64,000 nt of DNA from SAR86 cluster bacterium AG-313-D11 (GCA_003284215.1 QBVW01000002.1:62001-126000), one strand, 5' to 3'; numbered from the stretch's first letter, positions 15,632 to 25,163 are shown. Numbers and translations are program-made. Notes: a model not told the origin generated them from the sequence alone.

Positions 15632-18163
15632 ATGAAAAAAAACTACATACTTCTTACAACTGTATTCATTATTGCAGCTTGTGGTGGTGGGGGTGGTGGC
15701 TCATCTCAACCTGAGATTGCATCAGTTCCTCCATCCAGCCCATCATCACCAAATTCATCAACACCAGCTGCCCCGGCGGAACCTGTGTCTCAACCCGACA
15801 CGCCAAGTTTTTCAGAATTGCAAACTGAATTTGAAAATCATTATGAGTACAGTCGTCATTGGGGTTTAGAGACTATTAATGCCTCATCAGCATATGCAAG
15901 AGGGGCTACAGGAAATAACGTTCTTATTGGAATTACTGATTCTGGTCTTGACGAAACTCATGCCGAAATAAAAGGAGCTAATCTATCTCCAAACAGCGAC
16001 CTCGAATACACTAGTTATATTCCAAATACACGCCAAAAGCGTCATGGAACCATGGTTGCATCAATCGCTGCTGGAACCCTAGACAAAGATAGAAACACTC
16101 CTATGCATGGAGTTGGGTTTGATTCAGATATTTTATTTGTGGCAATTCAATTGGCTGAACCAGATGAAAATTATGATCCAATTGATCTTGGTGAAACTGA
16201 TAGCAGTGGTAACGTTACTAATGCCGATGATGTTGCTGAAGATTTTTCTGGATTAGACGGTTTTTTCAGCTCACTTTTCGATTTCTATGATTTTTATAAT
16301 GCAGATATTGTTAATAATAGCTACGGTTTTTCTGGCAACATTATTGACTATACAGAAGCTCAAGTAAGAAACGCCTTCCCAAGCACTATACTTTCAATGT
16401 CTCAAGAGGGAACTTCAGACTATAACAAAACCATATATGTGTGGGCAGCAGGAAATGCTGGAGGATATGATGAAGCAGATAATTCAAGCCCTGAATTGCT
16501 TGCAGGAATGTCACATTTTATTGAGGAGATCCAAGGACACTCTATCGCAGTTGTAAGCATTGATGAAGATGGTGAGATTAGTGATTTTTCAAATAGATGT
16601 GGAATTGCAAAGGATTTTTGTATTGCAGCGCCTGGAGGCAGTGTCACAGTTGCATATCCTACTTCAGCAGATGATGCCGGAATATATGAGGATGAAAAAG
16701 ACGATCCCTTTAGCTGCGTTCAAGATAACTCTTGTTACGCTGTTGCTGGTGGAACGTCCTTTGCTGCACCATTTGTTACAGGAGGTCTTGCAGCAATATC
16801 TAGTTATTTCGATGGGCAACTTGGAAGCACTGAAATAGTTTCAAGATTGTTTGCAACAGCAAACAAAGAAGGTGTTTATGCAGATTCAGCAATTTATGGC
16901 CAAGGACTTATGGACTTAGCTGCTGCAACCTCCCCTGTAGGTCAAACAAGTGCAATGATGAGCTATAGCTTATCTGGGCCTATGGTAAACGCAAGTTTGA
17001 CCTCTCTGCAAATGACTAATCCTGCATTTGGTGATGCAATTGCCAGAGGTGTAAACAATCATTCAGTGATATTTTTTGACGAACTCCAGGCACCATTTAG
17101 AAATTCACTTAATTACTTAGTAACTGATTATAGAAATCAAGTTAATTCAATTTCAGGATTTAATGAAATGCAAGATTTTTCGAGATCAATGCTGCATTCT
17201 GAAGGTGAATTTTTTGAAGTTGGTCAATCTAACTTCCAAAATATATCAAATGAATTAATCACTCCATCACACTTACTTGAAACAAGAGCGGATAAAAATC
17301 AATATTTTGCATATTACAATTCATTAAACAAGACTTTTTTTAGCCAAGGAATTAATGGAAGCTGGGCGTTGGGGATATTTAAAGATCCTAACCTTAGGGC
17401 CAATAGTGGATTAAGATCAAAATTTAATAATCCATGGTTAAACTATACAGCCTCAGGGGCATCCTTTGGATCAATCAAGAAGATTAATAATGTATTTGAT
17501 ATTGCTTTAACTATTTCAGCTGGAAGAAATAAATTTAACTCCAATGAAACATTTCTTGAAACAAATTCGAGTTTACTGGGTCTAGTTGAAATTCAGTCTG
17601 ACTCTTATATACCTTCACTTCAACTTGGTGTTCTTCAAGAAAATGATTCGATTAACGGATTGGCTGGTTCAGGATCGTTTATGGGAACAAAGAATCAAAT
17701 AACAAAGTTTATTGGTCTCTCATCCGTAAATGAATTCTTTGGTGGAAAAATCTTTGGATCAATACATTGGGGACAATCATCAGACATCAGAAGCAATCAT
17801 GGAATGTTGAGATCTATCAATGAAATTAAATCTTCATCATTTGGATTTGGTTATATTCATACTGGAATCTTTGAAAGCAATGATCAACTAACAATTTCAA
17901 TTGATCAACCATTAAGAGTAGAATCTGGTATGTTGAATCTTGATGTGCCAGTTTATAGAACAAAGCAAAAAGAGGTTATTTTTAACTCTCTTAGTTTTGG
18001 ATTAAGCCCAAGCGGAAGAGAGATTAATTCAAAAATTAATTACGCAACTGGGTTCAAGAAAATAAATCTTGATTTTGCATTTGGATACAGAGCTGACCCA
18101 TTTCATATGAAAAATATGAATGATTACTGGTATACGTCGATGCGTGCAAGCATCAAATTCTAA
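15632..18163 (+). CDS. Lipidated subtilisin-like autotransporter protease
   Basis: An 843-aa protein with a lipoprotein signal (FIIAAC, Cys17), a Gly run, a Pro/Ser-rich linker (about 28-60), an S8 peptidase domain (about 75-430) and a C-terminal beta-barrel (about 590-843) ending in the aromatic RASIKF. The catalytic triad is visible: Asp103 (ITDSGLDETH), His138 (HGTMVAS) and Ser376 (GGTSFAAP). This layout is that of NalP-type autotransporters, which anchor by a lipid and release surface proteins in Neisseria. It probably cleaves surface or external proteins. Next gene starts 20 nt later. Confidence 0.9.
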   Translation: MKKNYILLTTVFIIAACGGGGGGSSQPEIASVPPSSPSSPNSSTPAAPAEPVSQPDTPSFSELQTEFENHYEYSRHWGLETINASSAYARGATGNNVLIGITDSGLDETHAEIKGANLSPNSDLEYTSYIPNTRQKRHGTMVASIAAGTLDKDRNTPMHGVGFDSDILFVAIQLAEPDENYDPIDLGETDSSGNVTNADDVAEDFSGLDGFFSSLFDFYDFYNADIVNNSYGFSGNIIDYTEAQVRNAFPSTILSMSQEGTSDYNKTIYVWAAGNAGGYDEADNSSPELLAGMSHFIEEIQGHSIAVVSIDEDGEISDFSNRCGIAKDFCIAAPGGSVTVAYPTSADDAGIYEDEKDDPFSCVQDNSCYAVAGGTSFAAPFVTGGLAAISSYFDGQLGSTEIVSRLFATANKEGVYADSAIYGQGLMDLAAATSPVGQTSAMMSYSLSGPMVNASLTSLQMTNPAFGDAIARGVNNHSVIFFDELQAPFRNSLNYLVTDYRNQVNSISGFNEMQDFSRSMLHSEGEFFEVGQSNFQNISNELITPSHLLETRADKNQYFAYYNSLNKTFFSQGINGSWALGIFKDPNLRANSGLRSKFNNPWLNYTASGASFGSIKKINNVFDIALTISAGRNKFNSNETFLETNSSLLGLVEIQSDSYIPSLQLGVLQENDSINGLAGSGSFMGTKNQITKFIGLSSVNEFFGGKIFGSIHWGQSSDIRSNHGMLRSINEIKSSSFGFGYIHTGIFESNDQLTISIDQPLRVESGMLNLDVPVYRTKQKEVIFNSLSFGLSPSGREINSKINYATGFKKINLDFAFGYRADPFHMKNMNDYWYTSMRASIKF

Positions 18164-18182
18164 TCCATTTACAGGGGGAGTT

Positions 18183-18950
18183 TTGGAGAAAAGGCTACAA
18201 AACCAAATTATATATATCACTGGTGCCTCAGCTGGCATAGGCCTGTCAACGGCTGAGCTTTGCCTGCAAGAAGGAGCTACAGTAGTTATTACTGGCAGGA
18301 ACGAAGAAAGACTTAATAAAGCTGAAATTGAACTTAATAAGATCTCCTCGAATGTTGTTGCACACCTTTTAGATGTAAGCATCGAATCAGATGTCATAAA
18401 TTCTCTTAACGATATTTACAAAAAATTTGGGCAAATTGATGGATTGGTGAACAATGCACCATCTATTCATGCAGGTAAAATCATCGATCTTGATATGTCA
18501 TCATGGAAAACAAATTTTAAAGCAAATCTAGATGCTGTTTTTCTAACAACTAAAACTGTCATGCCTTGGATGATGGAGGCGAAAAAAGGCTCAATTGTTA
18601 ATGTTGCGTCTGTTGTTGGTTTAAAAGGAACAGCTTATATGTCTGGGTATGGTGCTGCAAAAGCTGGTCTAATTAATTTCTCAAAAACTTCTGCAATCGA
18701 AGCTGCTCCAAATGTTAGAGTGAATTGCGTTATTCCTGGAGCCGTTCAAACTCCAGCAACTGAACGTGCAATTCCAAGTAAAGATTTAATGGATGCCACT
18801 ATTCAAACTATTCCATTAAAAAGAATTGCAAGGCCTGGTGAACTTGCGGCACCAATAGTATTTTTACTTAGCTCAGAGGCATCATTTATAACAGGAGCTG
18901 ATTTAATAATTGATGGTGGAAAAACGGCGGACTTAAATGCTGGTAACTGA
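18183..18950 (+). CDS. Short-chain dehydrogenase/reductase (SDR)
   Basis: The track start (ATG 18120) lies inside the autotransporter gene. A TTG at 18183 (MEKRLQNQIIYITG) follows an AGGGGGAG Shine-Dalgarno run and gives 255 aa, which fits the family. Motifs: TGASAGIG near 13-20, NNAPS where NNAG is usual (Gly replaced by Pro), NVASVVG with the catalytic Ser, YGAAK as Tyr-x3-Lys, and the C-terminal TGADLIIDGGK. It should be a cytoplasmic NAD(P)-dependent oxidoreductase. It overlaps the following flavoprotein gene by 14 nt and leads an operon of five or six genes. Confidence 0.88.
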   Translation: MEKRLQNQIIYITGASAGIGLSTAELCLQEGATVVITGRNEERLNKAEIELNKISSNVVAHLLDVSIESDVINSLNDIYKKFGQIDGLVNNAPSIHAGKIIDLDMSSWKTNFKANLDAVFLTTKTVMPWMMEAKKGSIVNVASVVGLKGTAYMSGYGAAKAGLINFSKTSAIEAAPNVRVNCVIPGAVQTPATERAIPSKDLMDATIQTIPLKRIARPGELAAPIVFLLSSEASFITGADLIIDGGKTADLNAGN

Positions 18951-20643
18951 AATTAATCCCAATGATGAGCTCTGGCTATCTGATGTCGAATCACCTCAAA
19001 TAATTACTGACCCGAACTTATTTAATTGGGACGATGAAGCTGATCTAGTAGTTGCAGGGCTGGGTGGAGCTGGAATAGCTGCTGCTAATGAAGCCCTTGA
19101 TCAAAATCTGACAGTCATTGGCATTGATAAAGCTAATGGAGGTGGAGCTACAGCCAAAAGTGGAGGCATTTACTATGCCGGTGGTGGAACACCTATTCAA
19201 CTTGCTGCAGGGGTAAAAGACTCTCCAGAAAATATGTTTAATTACCTTATTCAAGAAACTGGTGATGTTATAAAAGAATCTACTTTGAAAAAATTTTGTG
19301 AGACTTCAGCTGAAAATACACAATGGCTAATGGACAATGGAGTAGAGTTTGATCCCTCCTACTACAAGATTAAAACCAGTTATCCAGGAGCTGGATACTA
19401 TTTGTACCATTCTGATAATTCCATGGTTCCAAGCTATATGGAGAAAGCAGAACCTGCACCAAGAGGACATAGAGGGTTTGAGGAAGGCCCCTTTAGACCA
19501 ATTGGCGTTGGTGGAACGATTTATTATCCTCTAAAAAAATCTGCTCTAAAAAAAGGTTTGAAGGTCTTCTCTCAAACTGAGGCTCGTTCACTTGTCATCA
19601 CATCTGAAGGGAAAGTTGTTGGGATAAAAATATTAATGCTGCCGTCAGGTAAATTAGCCCAAAAACATAAACAATTAACTTCGCGTGGAGAGATGTTACA
19701 GATGCTTCTTCCGCCCTCTTACCCTGGCTCAAATTTATTGCAATGGATTGGAGGTTTTTTTATAAAAAGAGCTCAAAAAATAGAACGAAGCTTCAGGGAG
19801 GTAAAATACATCAAAGCAAAAATGGGAGTATGTCTTTCAACGGGCGGATTTATCTTTAATCGGTCTATGGTTAAAGAGTATGCTCCAAAATATTATGATG
19901 GGATGCCCCTCGGCACTCCAAATGATCAAGGTTCTGGTATACGACTTGGACAAAGTGTGGGCGGTAAAACTGATCATATGGACCGAGTTACAGCATGGAG
20001 ATTCTTAAATCCTCCTTTAGCTTTTGCTCAAGGAATAGTTGTAAACAAGAACGGTCAAAGATTTTGCAATGAGATGGTTTATGGAGCAACACTCGGGGAT
20101 GCTATGTGCGAGAATAATGAAGGAAAAGCATATTTGGTTCTTGATGCTGCACTCTTTGAAGAGGCTAAAAAACAATCAAGAGAAGCGCTTCCCTTCCAAA
20201 GAGATATGGCACGAATGTTAATGTATTTCAATGCTAGAAAAAAAGCTTCTATTGATGAGTTAGCTAAAGTATATGATTTGCCTGCTGAAAAGCTTGCTGA
20301 AGAAATTAAAAAATATAATCAAGCTGCAAATGCAAACTTGCACTGTGAATTTGGAAAAGCGCCAAGTGACGTGAAAGAATTGAATGGGCCATTTTATATA
20401 ATGGATATTTCAATTAACTCAAAATTAGCCCCTCTTACAACTTTGACTCTTGGCGGGCTTATGGTAAATGAAGAAACTGGGGAAGTTTTAAATCAATATG
20501 ATGAAGAGATCAAAGGTTTATATGCTGCTGGGAGAACGGCAGTTGGGATCTGTTCAAATATATATGTCTCTGGGTTATCTATTGCAGACTGCATATTTTC
20601 TGGAAGAAGAATCGGGCAACATCTATCATCAATGGGGGAATAA
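18937..20643 (+). CDS. FAD-dependent 3-ketosteroid-dehydrogenase-like oxidoreductase
   Basis: A 568-aa flavoprotein of the FAD_binding_2 family (fumarate reductase / 3-ketosteroid delta-1-dehydrogenase group). The FAD-binding Rossmann motif is VVAGLGGAGIAAANEA (about 35-50), followed by GGGATAKSGGIYYAGGGT. The C-terminal FAD segment LYAAGRTAVGICSNIYVSG is typical of KstD-like enzymes, which dehydrogenate a ring ketone. The N-terminal WDDEADLVVAG is also a feature of this group. It overlaps the SDR upstream by 14 nt and is 3 nt from an acyl-CoA ligase, fitting a ring/side-chain degradation operon. The substrate is uncertain; fumarate-reductase-like enzymes of other substrates remain possible. 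Confidence 0.75.
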   Translation: MLVTEINPNDELWLSDVESPQIITDPNLFNWDDEADLVVAGLGGAGIAAANEALDQNLTVIGIDKANGGGATAKSGGIYYAGGGTPIQLAAGVKDSPENMFNYLIQETGDVIKESTLKKFCETSAENTQWLMDNGVEFDPSYYKIKTSYPGAGYYLYHSDNSMVPSYMEKAEPAPRGHRGFEEGPFRPIGVGGTIYYPLKKSALKKGLKVFSQTEARSLVITSEGKVVGIKILMLPSGKLAQKHKQLTSRGEMLQMLLPPSYPGSNLLQWIGGFFIKRAQKIERSFREVKYIKAKMGVCLSTGGFIFNRSMVKEYAPKYYDGMPLGTPNDQGSGIRLGQSVGGKTDHMDRVTAWRFLNPPLAFAQGIVVNKNGQRFCNEMVYGATLGDAMCENNEGKAYLVLDAALFEEAKKQSREALPFQRDMARMLMYFNARKKASIDELAKVYDLPAEKLAEEIKKYNQAANANLHCEFGKAPSDVKELNGPFYIMDISINSKLAPLTTLTLGGLMVNEETGEVLNQYDEEIKGLYAAGRTAVGICSNIYVSGLSIADCIFSGRRIGQHLSSMGE

Positions 20644-20646
20644 ATT

Positions 20647-22275
20647 ATGAACTTAAATTTTGCAACTATTTGGGAAGAAATATCAGATATTCTTCCAGAA
20701 AAAACTGCCATGATTTGTGGCAATGAAAAAAAAACATGGGCTGAATATGAAACAGCTGCTTCAAAATTAGCTTCAGCTTTATCTACCTCTGGTCTCAAAG
20801 CATACTCTAAAGCAGGCTTATATCTCCATAATTCAAACGAGTATTTAGAAGCGCAATTTTCAATTTTTAAAATTGGCGGAACTCCTATTAATGTTAATTA
20901 CAGATATAAAGCAGATGAGCTATTGTATCTTTTAGATAATTCCGATTGTGAGGCGTTGTTTTACCAAGCATGTTATGGGGATCAGATAAATTTAATTAAA
21001 AATTCATTGCCAAAAATTAAAGCCTGGATTGAAGTTGATGATGGGTCTCCCTCTCTAGTTTCTGAATCTTTGAATTATTCGCAGCTTCTTGAAGATTGTG
21101 AGCCTATGCCAAGATGGGAACGACCAGAAGATATTGTGTACATGCTTTATACCGGCGGCACAACTGGAATGCCAAAGGGGGTAATGTACAACCAAGCTGA
21201 ATTTATCTCAGGAATGTTTAAAACCGTTAAAGCCATGGGTTATTTTGTTCCAGATGACATGGATAATTTAACTGAATACGTGAAAGATCTTGATAAAAAA
21301 AATGAGCTGCCCGTTAATCTTGTGGGTTGTCCATTAATGCATGGAACAGGAATGTGGCTAGGGTGCTTTCTGCCGCATAATTTAGGTGGAACTGTTGTTA
21401 CCATTCCCGGGCTTGGTTTTGATCCAGATAAGATTTGGAAAGAATGCATAAGATCTAATGTCACAAATATCATTATTGTTGGAGATGCATTCGCTCGACC
21501 AATGCTTGATGCCTTAAATACTGCTGAAGATAAAAATACACCATATGACTTAACTTCGCTTCAGCAAATTACCTCTAGCGGTGTAATGTGGAGCTCTGAA
21601 GTAAAAGCAGGTTTATTAGAGCATCATGACATGCGCTTAATGGATACTATGGGATCTACAGAAGGTGGAATGGGAGCATCATTAAGCACAAGAGAAAATA
21701 CACCTGAAACAGCTAAATTTACTTTAAATCCTGGAATGATTGTTCTTAAAGATGATGGGGAATTGGTTGAACCTGGCTCAGATGATATGGGCTTATTAGG
21801 TATCAGTGGTGACATATCCATGATTCCTATTGGCTATTACAAAGATGAGAAAAAATCTGCTGAAACTTTCCGCGAGTACAAAGGAACCAGATACAGCTTC
21901 CCGGGTGATTATGCAAAAATTGAGGATGATGGAAGCATTGTTTTGCTTGGCAGAGGCAGCAATTGCATTAATTCAGCAGGAGAAAAAATATATCCTGAAG
22001 AAGTAGAAGAAGCTCTTAAAAAGGATGTGAATGTGTTTGATTGTCTGGTTGTTGGACTCCCAGATGAAAGGTTTGGACAAAAAATTATTGCAGTTGTATC
22101 CACTGTTGAGAATAAAGAGATTTCTGAATCAGCCCTAATAAATGAGGTTAGAAATAGACTAGCAGGCTATAAGCTTCCTAAAAAAATTATTTTTACCAAT
22201 ACAGTTGAGAGAGCGCCTAATGGAAAAGCAAATTATAAGTGGGCAAAGAAATTTGCCGAAGACTCTCTTGCATAA
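20647..22275 (+). CDS. AMP-binding acyl-CoA ligase (FadD3/FadD19-like)
   Basis: A 542-aa ANL-family ligase with the P-loop MLYTGGTTGMPKGV near 172-186, the SSEVKAGLLEH..TMGSTEGG A5 region, the hinge FPGDYAKIEDDG and the C-terminal NGKANYKWAKK with the catalytic lysine. The N-terminal region with NVNYRYKADELLYLLDNSDCE resembles ligases such as FadD3 and FadD19 that act on polycyclic or steroid-side-chain acids; this is a likeness judged by eye, not by alignment. It sits between a KstD-like flavoprotein and an SDR in a tight operon, which favours a cyclic acid substrate. Confidence 0.88.
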   Translation: MNLNFATIWEEISDILPEKTAMICGNEKKTWAEYETAASKLASALSTSGLKAYSKAGLYLHNSNEYLEAQFSIFKIGGTPINVNYRYKADELLYLLDNSDCEALFYQACYGDQINLIKNSLPKIKAWIEVDDGSPSLVSESLNYSQLLEDCEPMPRWERPEDIVYMLYTGGTTGMPKGVMYNQAEFISGMFKTVKAMGYFVPDDMDNLTEYVKDLDKKNELPVNLVGCPLMHGTGMWLGCFLPHNLGGTVVTIPGLGFDPDKIWKECIRSNVTNIIIVGDAFARPMLDALNTAEDKNTPYDLTSLQQITSSGVMWSSEVKAGLLEHHDMRLMDTMGSTEGGMGASLSTRENTPETAKFTLNPGMIVLKDDGELVEPGSDDMGLLGISGDISMIPIGYYKDEKKSAETFREYKGTRYSFPGDYAKIEDDGSIVLLGRGSNCINSAGEKIYPEEVEEALKKDVNVFDCLVVGLPDERFGQKIIAVVSTVENKEISESALINEVRNRLAGYKLPKKIIFTNTVERAPNGKANYKWAKKFAEDSLA

Positions 22276-22299
22276 TGCATTAAATACTAGAGATAAATA

Positions 22300-23046
22300 A
22301 TGGAAAGATTTAAAGATAAAATTGTTGTAATTACTGGTGCCGGTTCAGGGATAGGAAGATCAACTGCTTTAAGGCTAGATTCTGAAGGTGCCACTTGCAT
22401 TATTGTGGACATCAATGAATCTCAGCTTGAAGAAACTTTGGCAATGATGAGTAATAGCAAATCATCATCAAAAGTGTTGGATATATCGAGTATTGAAGAT
22501 TCAAAAACTTGCTTTAAAGACATTAGAGAGTCCTATAAAAAACTTGATGCACTAATCAATATTGCAGGCATTCTTCGTTTTGATAACTCTCATGAAGTAC
22601 AAATAGAAGATTGGAATAAAATTTTAAATATAAATCTAACTGGTACCTTTTTTATGTGCTCACATGCACTACCAATGTTACTCGAGAGCAAAGGCGCAAT
22701 AGTAAATGTGTCATCAACAGCTGCGCTGGGAGCTCATGCATGGACAGCAGCATATAGTGCCTCAAAGGGAGGTATAAGCGCATTTTCAAAAACTTTAGCA
22801 GTAGAATATGGTATGAAAGGATTAAACATTAACTGTGTTTGTCCCGCTTCGATAGAAACTCCAATGTCAACAAACCCAATTATGCCAAAGGATATTGATA
22901 CTCGATTATTAAAAAAAATCATGCCTCTTGATGGGGTGAACAGATCTCCAGATGATATTGCAAGTACGATTGCTTTTTTAGCTTCAGATGATGCCATTCA
23001 TATAAATGGAATTGATTTGAGAGTTGATGGAGGCCTTCTGACATAA
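22300..23046 (+). CDS. Short-chain dehydrogenase/reductase (SDR)
   Basis: A 248-aa classical SDR. TGAGSGIG (about 12-19), NIAG near 87 in place of NNAG, the catalytic Ser in NVSSTAA, YSASK as Tyr-x3-Lys, and the C-terminal INGIDLRVDGGLL. An acidic DINES after the second strand points to NAD. It lies 24 nt after the acyl-CoA ligase and 3 nt before the gamma-glutamyltransferase gene, so it belongs to the same operon. Its role is probably a hydroxyacyl or hydroxyl-ring dehydrogenation in the pathway of the flavoprotein. Confidence 0.9.
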   Translation: MERFKDKIVVITGAGSGIGRSTALRLDSEGATCIIVDINESQLEETLAMMSNSKSSSKVLDISSIEDSKTCFKDIRESYKKLDALINIAGILRFDNSHEVQIEDWNKILNINLTGTFFMCSHALPMLLESKGAIVNVSSTAALGAHAWTAAYSASKGGISAFSKTLAVEYGMKGLNINCVCPASIETPMSTNPIMPKDIDTRLLKKIMPLDGVNRSPDDIASTIAFLASDDAIHINGIDLRVDGGLLT

Positions 23047-23049
23047 AAA

Positions 23050-24741
23050 ATGAAATACTTATTACTCTTAGTGATAGCTTGTTCATTCAATTTAGAAGCT
23101 ACCATCTTCAACTCAAAAGCGATTGTTCATCCTGAAGTTGGAGAAAATGGCATGGTTGTCTCTCAACATTACCTTGCTACCAATGTCGGTCATTCTATCC
23201 TTGAGGAAGGTGGAAATGCATATGATGCATCAATAGCAGTTGCATTTGCTTTAGCAGTGGTCTTACCAAGAGCTGGTAACATTGGCGGGGGTGGATTCAT
23301 GATCATGTTCGATGAAACGTCACATCAAAGCTACAGCATTGATTACAGAGAAGTAGCACCGGAAGCTGCAACTAAAAATATGTTTCTTTCTTCAGATGGC
23401 TCTGTAAATAAGATAAAAGCTAGGCAAGGAGTCTTATCAATTGGAGTTCCTGGAACAGTTTATGGGATGTGGGAAGTGCACAAAAAATTTGGTAGCTTGC
23501 CATGGTCCAAGTTATTAGCTCCTGCCATTCAATTAGCAGAAGATGGGTTTCTTGTTTCTCCATTTATGGCTGATGCTCTTAATAGGCGATATGAAAAGCT
23601 TGGGAAATATAAAGATTTTAATCGTATTTTTTATTCAAATTATCCAGTAAAAATGAGCCAGAGGTTAAAGCAGCCAAATTTAGCAAATACATTAAAAATT
23701 ATTTCTGTTAATGGCGCAAAAGGCTTTTATGAGGGTGAGGTAGCTAAAAAGATTGATGCCTTCATGAAACAAAATGGAGGCTTAATCACTAAAAAAGATT
23801 TAAAAAACTATCGGCCAATTTGGCGAGAAACTCTGCATGGAACTTTTAATGAGTTTGAGATAATTTCTATGGGCCCTCCTTCATCTGGCGGCATTCATGT
23901 TATTCAAATGCTAAATATTCTTGAGAATTATGATCTGATGAAGATGGGTCATAATTCGCCAACTTATATAGCATTGCTTACAGAATCAATGAAGTATGCA
24001 TATGCAGATCGATCTAAATATCTTGGCGATCCTCAGTTTTATGATGTACCTGTGCAGTCATTAATTAGTAAAGAATATGCAAAAAATATATATAAAAAAA
24101 TTAAGCTTAACCAGATTACATCTTCTGACACAATCAATCCTGGATCCGAGCTCAAGCATGAGAGCATGGATACAACTCATTTTTCAGTTGCCGATAAAAA
24201 TGGAAATATTGTTTCAAATACATATACATTAAATTCTGGGTATGGTTCTGGTGTAATAATCAATGGGACAGGGATCTTAATGAATAATGAAATGGATGAC
24301 TTCGTCTCTGCTCCAGGAGCGCCAAATCAATTTGGATTAATTGGTGGTGAAGCAAATAAAATTGAGCCTTTTAAACGGCCTTTAAGCTCTATGTCTCCAA
24401 CTATAGTTTTAAAAAATGGTAAGCCCGTATTCGCAACTGGCTCCCCAGGTGGCTCGAGGATTATTACTACTGTTCTTCAATTCTTGCTAAATACCTTAGT
24501 TTTTAAAATGGAAATATCCGATGCTACTATTGCTCCAAGAATTCATCATCAATGGAAGCCAGATGTTCTTATGTTAGAAACGGGATTTGATATGTTACAC
24601 GCTAAAAAAATTGAATCATTCGGACAAAAGATTTATCTATCAGGGCCTGGGACAGCTCTGGAGAGTATTGAGATTAAAGATGGTTTATTTTATGGGTTTG
24701 GAGATACGAGGCGTCCTGACTCAAGCGCCAAAGGACTTTAA
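23050..24741 (+). CDS. ggt: Gamma-glutamyltransferase (periplasmic)
   Basis: A 563-aa Ntn-hydrolase precursor with a signal peptide (MKYLLLLVIACSFNLEA). The maturation and catalytic site is Thr in DTTHFSVADKNGN (about 380), where the precursor cleaves itself into two subunits. GNIGGGGFMI near 76, ATGSPGGSRIITT near 470 and the GYGSGV segment complete the active site. It should hydrolyse or transfer the gamma-glutamyl group of glutathione and related compounds in the periplasm. A second paralogue lies at 53314-55017. Its place behind a ring-degradation-like operon is unexplained; a 29-aa membrane ORF follows 3 nt later. Confidence 0.92.
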   Translation: MKYLLLLVIACSFNLEATIFNSKAIVHPEVGENGMVVSQHYLATNVGHSILEEGGNAYDASIAVAFALAVVLPRAGNIGGGGFMIMFDETSHQSYSIDYREVAPEAATKNMFLSSDGSVNKIKARQGVLSIGVPGTVYGMWEVHKKFGSLPWSKLLAPAIQLAEDGFLVSPFMADALNRRYEKLGKYKDFNRIFYSNYPVKMSQRLKQPNLANTLKIISVNGAKGFYEGEVAKKIDAFMKQNGGLITKKDLKNYRPIWRETLHGTFNEFEIISMGPPSSGGIHVIQMLNILENYDLMKMGHNSPTYIALLTESMKYAYADRSKYLGDPQFYDVPVQSLISKEYAKNIYKKIKLNQITSSDTINPGSELKHESMDTTHFSVADKNGNIVSNTYTLNSGYGSGVIINGTGILMNNEMDDFVSAPGAPNQFGLIGGEANKIEPFKRPLSSMSPTIVLKNGKPVFATGSPGGSRIITTVLQFLLNTLVFKMEISDATIAPRIHHQWKPDVLMLETGFDMLHAKKIESFGQKIYLSGPGTALESIEIKDGLFYGFGDTRRPDSSAKGL

Positions 24742-24744
24742 GTT

Positions 24745-24834
24745 ATGCTTGATAAACTTTTAATAATTACTCTCTACGCTATTCCAACTATTGGACTATT
24801 AATAGTCTGCTTTTTGATTTCTAGAAAAAAATAA
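24745..24834 (+). CDS. Putative 29-aa single-pass membrane protein
   Basis: A short frame too small for the track, read by hand: MLDKLLIITLYAIPTIGLLIVC, then FLISRKK. It is one hydrophobic helix with a basic tail. It starts 3 nt after the ggt stop, and an AGGA Shine-Dalgarno element inside the end of ggt lies 9 nt before the ATG, so translation is plausible. No family is recognised. The shape resembles small membrane proteins that bind to larger partners, but there is no evidence for a partner. Confidence 0.5.
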   Translation: MLDKLLIITLYAIPTIGLLIVCFLISRKK

Positions 24835-24933
24835 TAACGTAATTACCTAACTGATGATGAACTTTTGACTAGCTATACAGTCTTAGTATTAGTTGGTTAA
24901 ATTTTCCTCAAAAATTACCCCTAAGACCAATTA

Positions 24934-24957
24934 GAGCGGGATAGCCATTGCCCGCTC
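24934..24957 (+). terminator. Hairpin downstream of the ggt operon
   Basis: A 7-bp perfect stem GAGCGGG / CCCGCTC around a 10-nt loop, the only GC-rich element in this spacer. The flanking base run (GCACTTTATAAATAATTTT) has only a weak T-tract, so it may end the plus-strand operon inefficiently. Confidence 0.5.
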
Positions 24958-24974
24958 GCACTTTATAAATAATT

Positions 24975-25163
24975 TTACTGTAGTGTTGGGTTTATATTTA
25001 TTTCTTGTATTTCTTTTATCACTGCCTCCCAAATAATCCACTCCTCAGTATTTAAGTTAGCAGCATATTCAGCGGCTCTTAGCATGGCGATTGATTCTGC
25101 ATCTTCACCATATTGAGAAATGAGATCCATGGCTATTTGATGGGTGGAATTATTGCTGTTCAT
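24975..25163 (-). CDS. Small conserved-looking helical protein of unknown function
   Basis: A 62-aa ORF on the minus strand with its own spacer on both sides. The composition is that of a real soluble protein: acidic, amphipathic helices (YGEDAESIAMLRAAEYAANL), and a central IIWEAVIKEI. It has no membrane segment or metal motif. Proteins of this shape occur in alphaproteobacteria and some marine genomes by my recollection, but I cannot name the family. It lies divergent from the ELM1-like gene. Confidence 0.55.
   Translation of the reverse strand: MNSNNSTHQIAMDLISQYGEDAESIAMLRAAEYAANLNTEEWIIWEAVIKEIQEININPTLQ

Noticed and set aside
18120-18182. N-terminal extension of the SDR at 18183 from the track ATG
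   Set aside because: It lies inside the autotransporter reading frame, and the SDR family begins near residue 22; a TTG with a strong Shine-Dalgarno run at 18183 fits better.
20493-20798. 101-aa antisense ORF over the flavoprotein/ligase junction
   Set aside because: No start signal and a composition that mirrors the coding strand.
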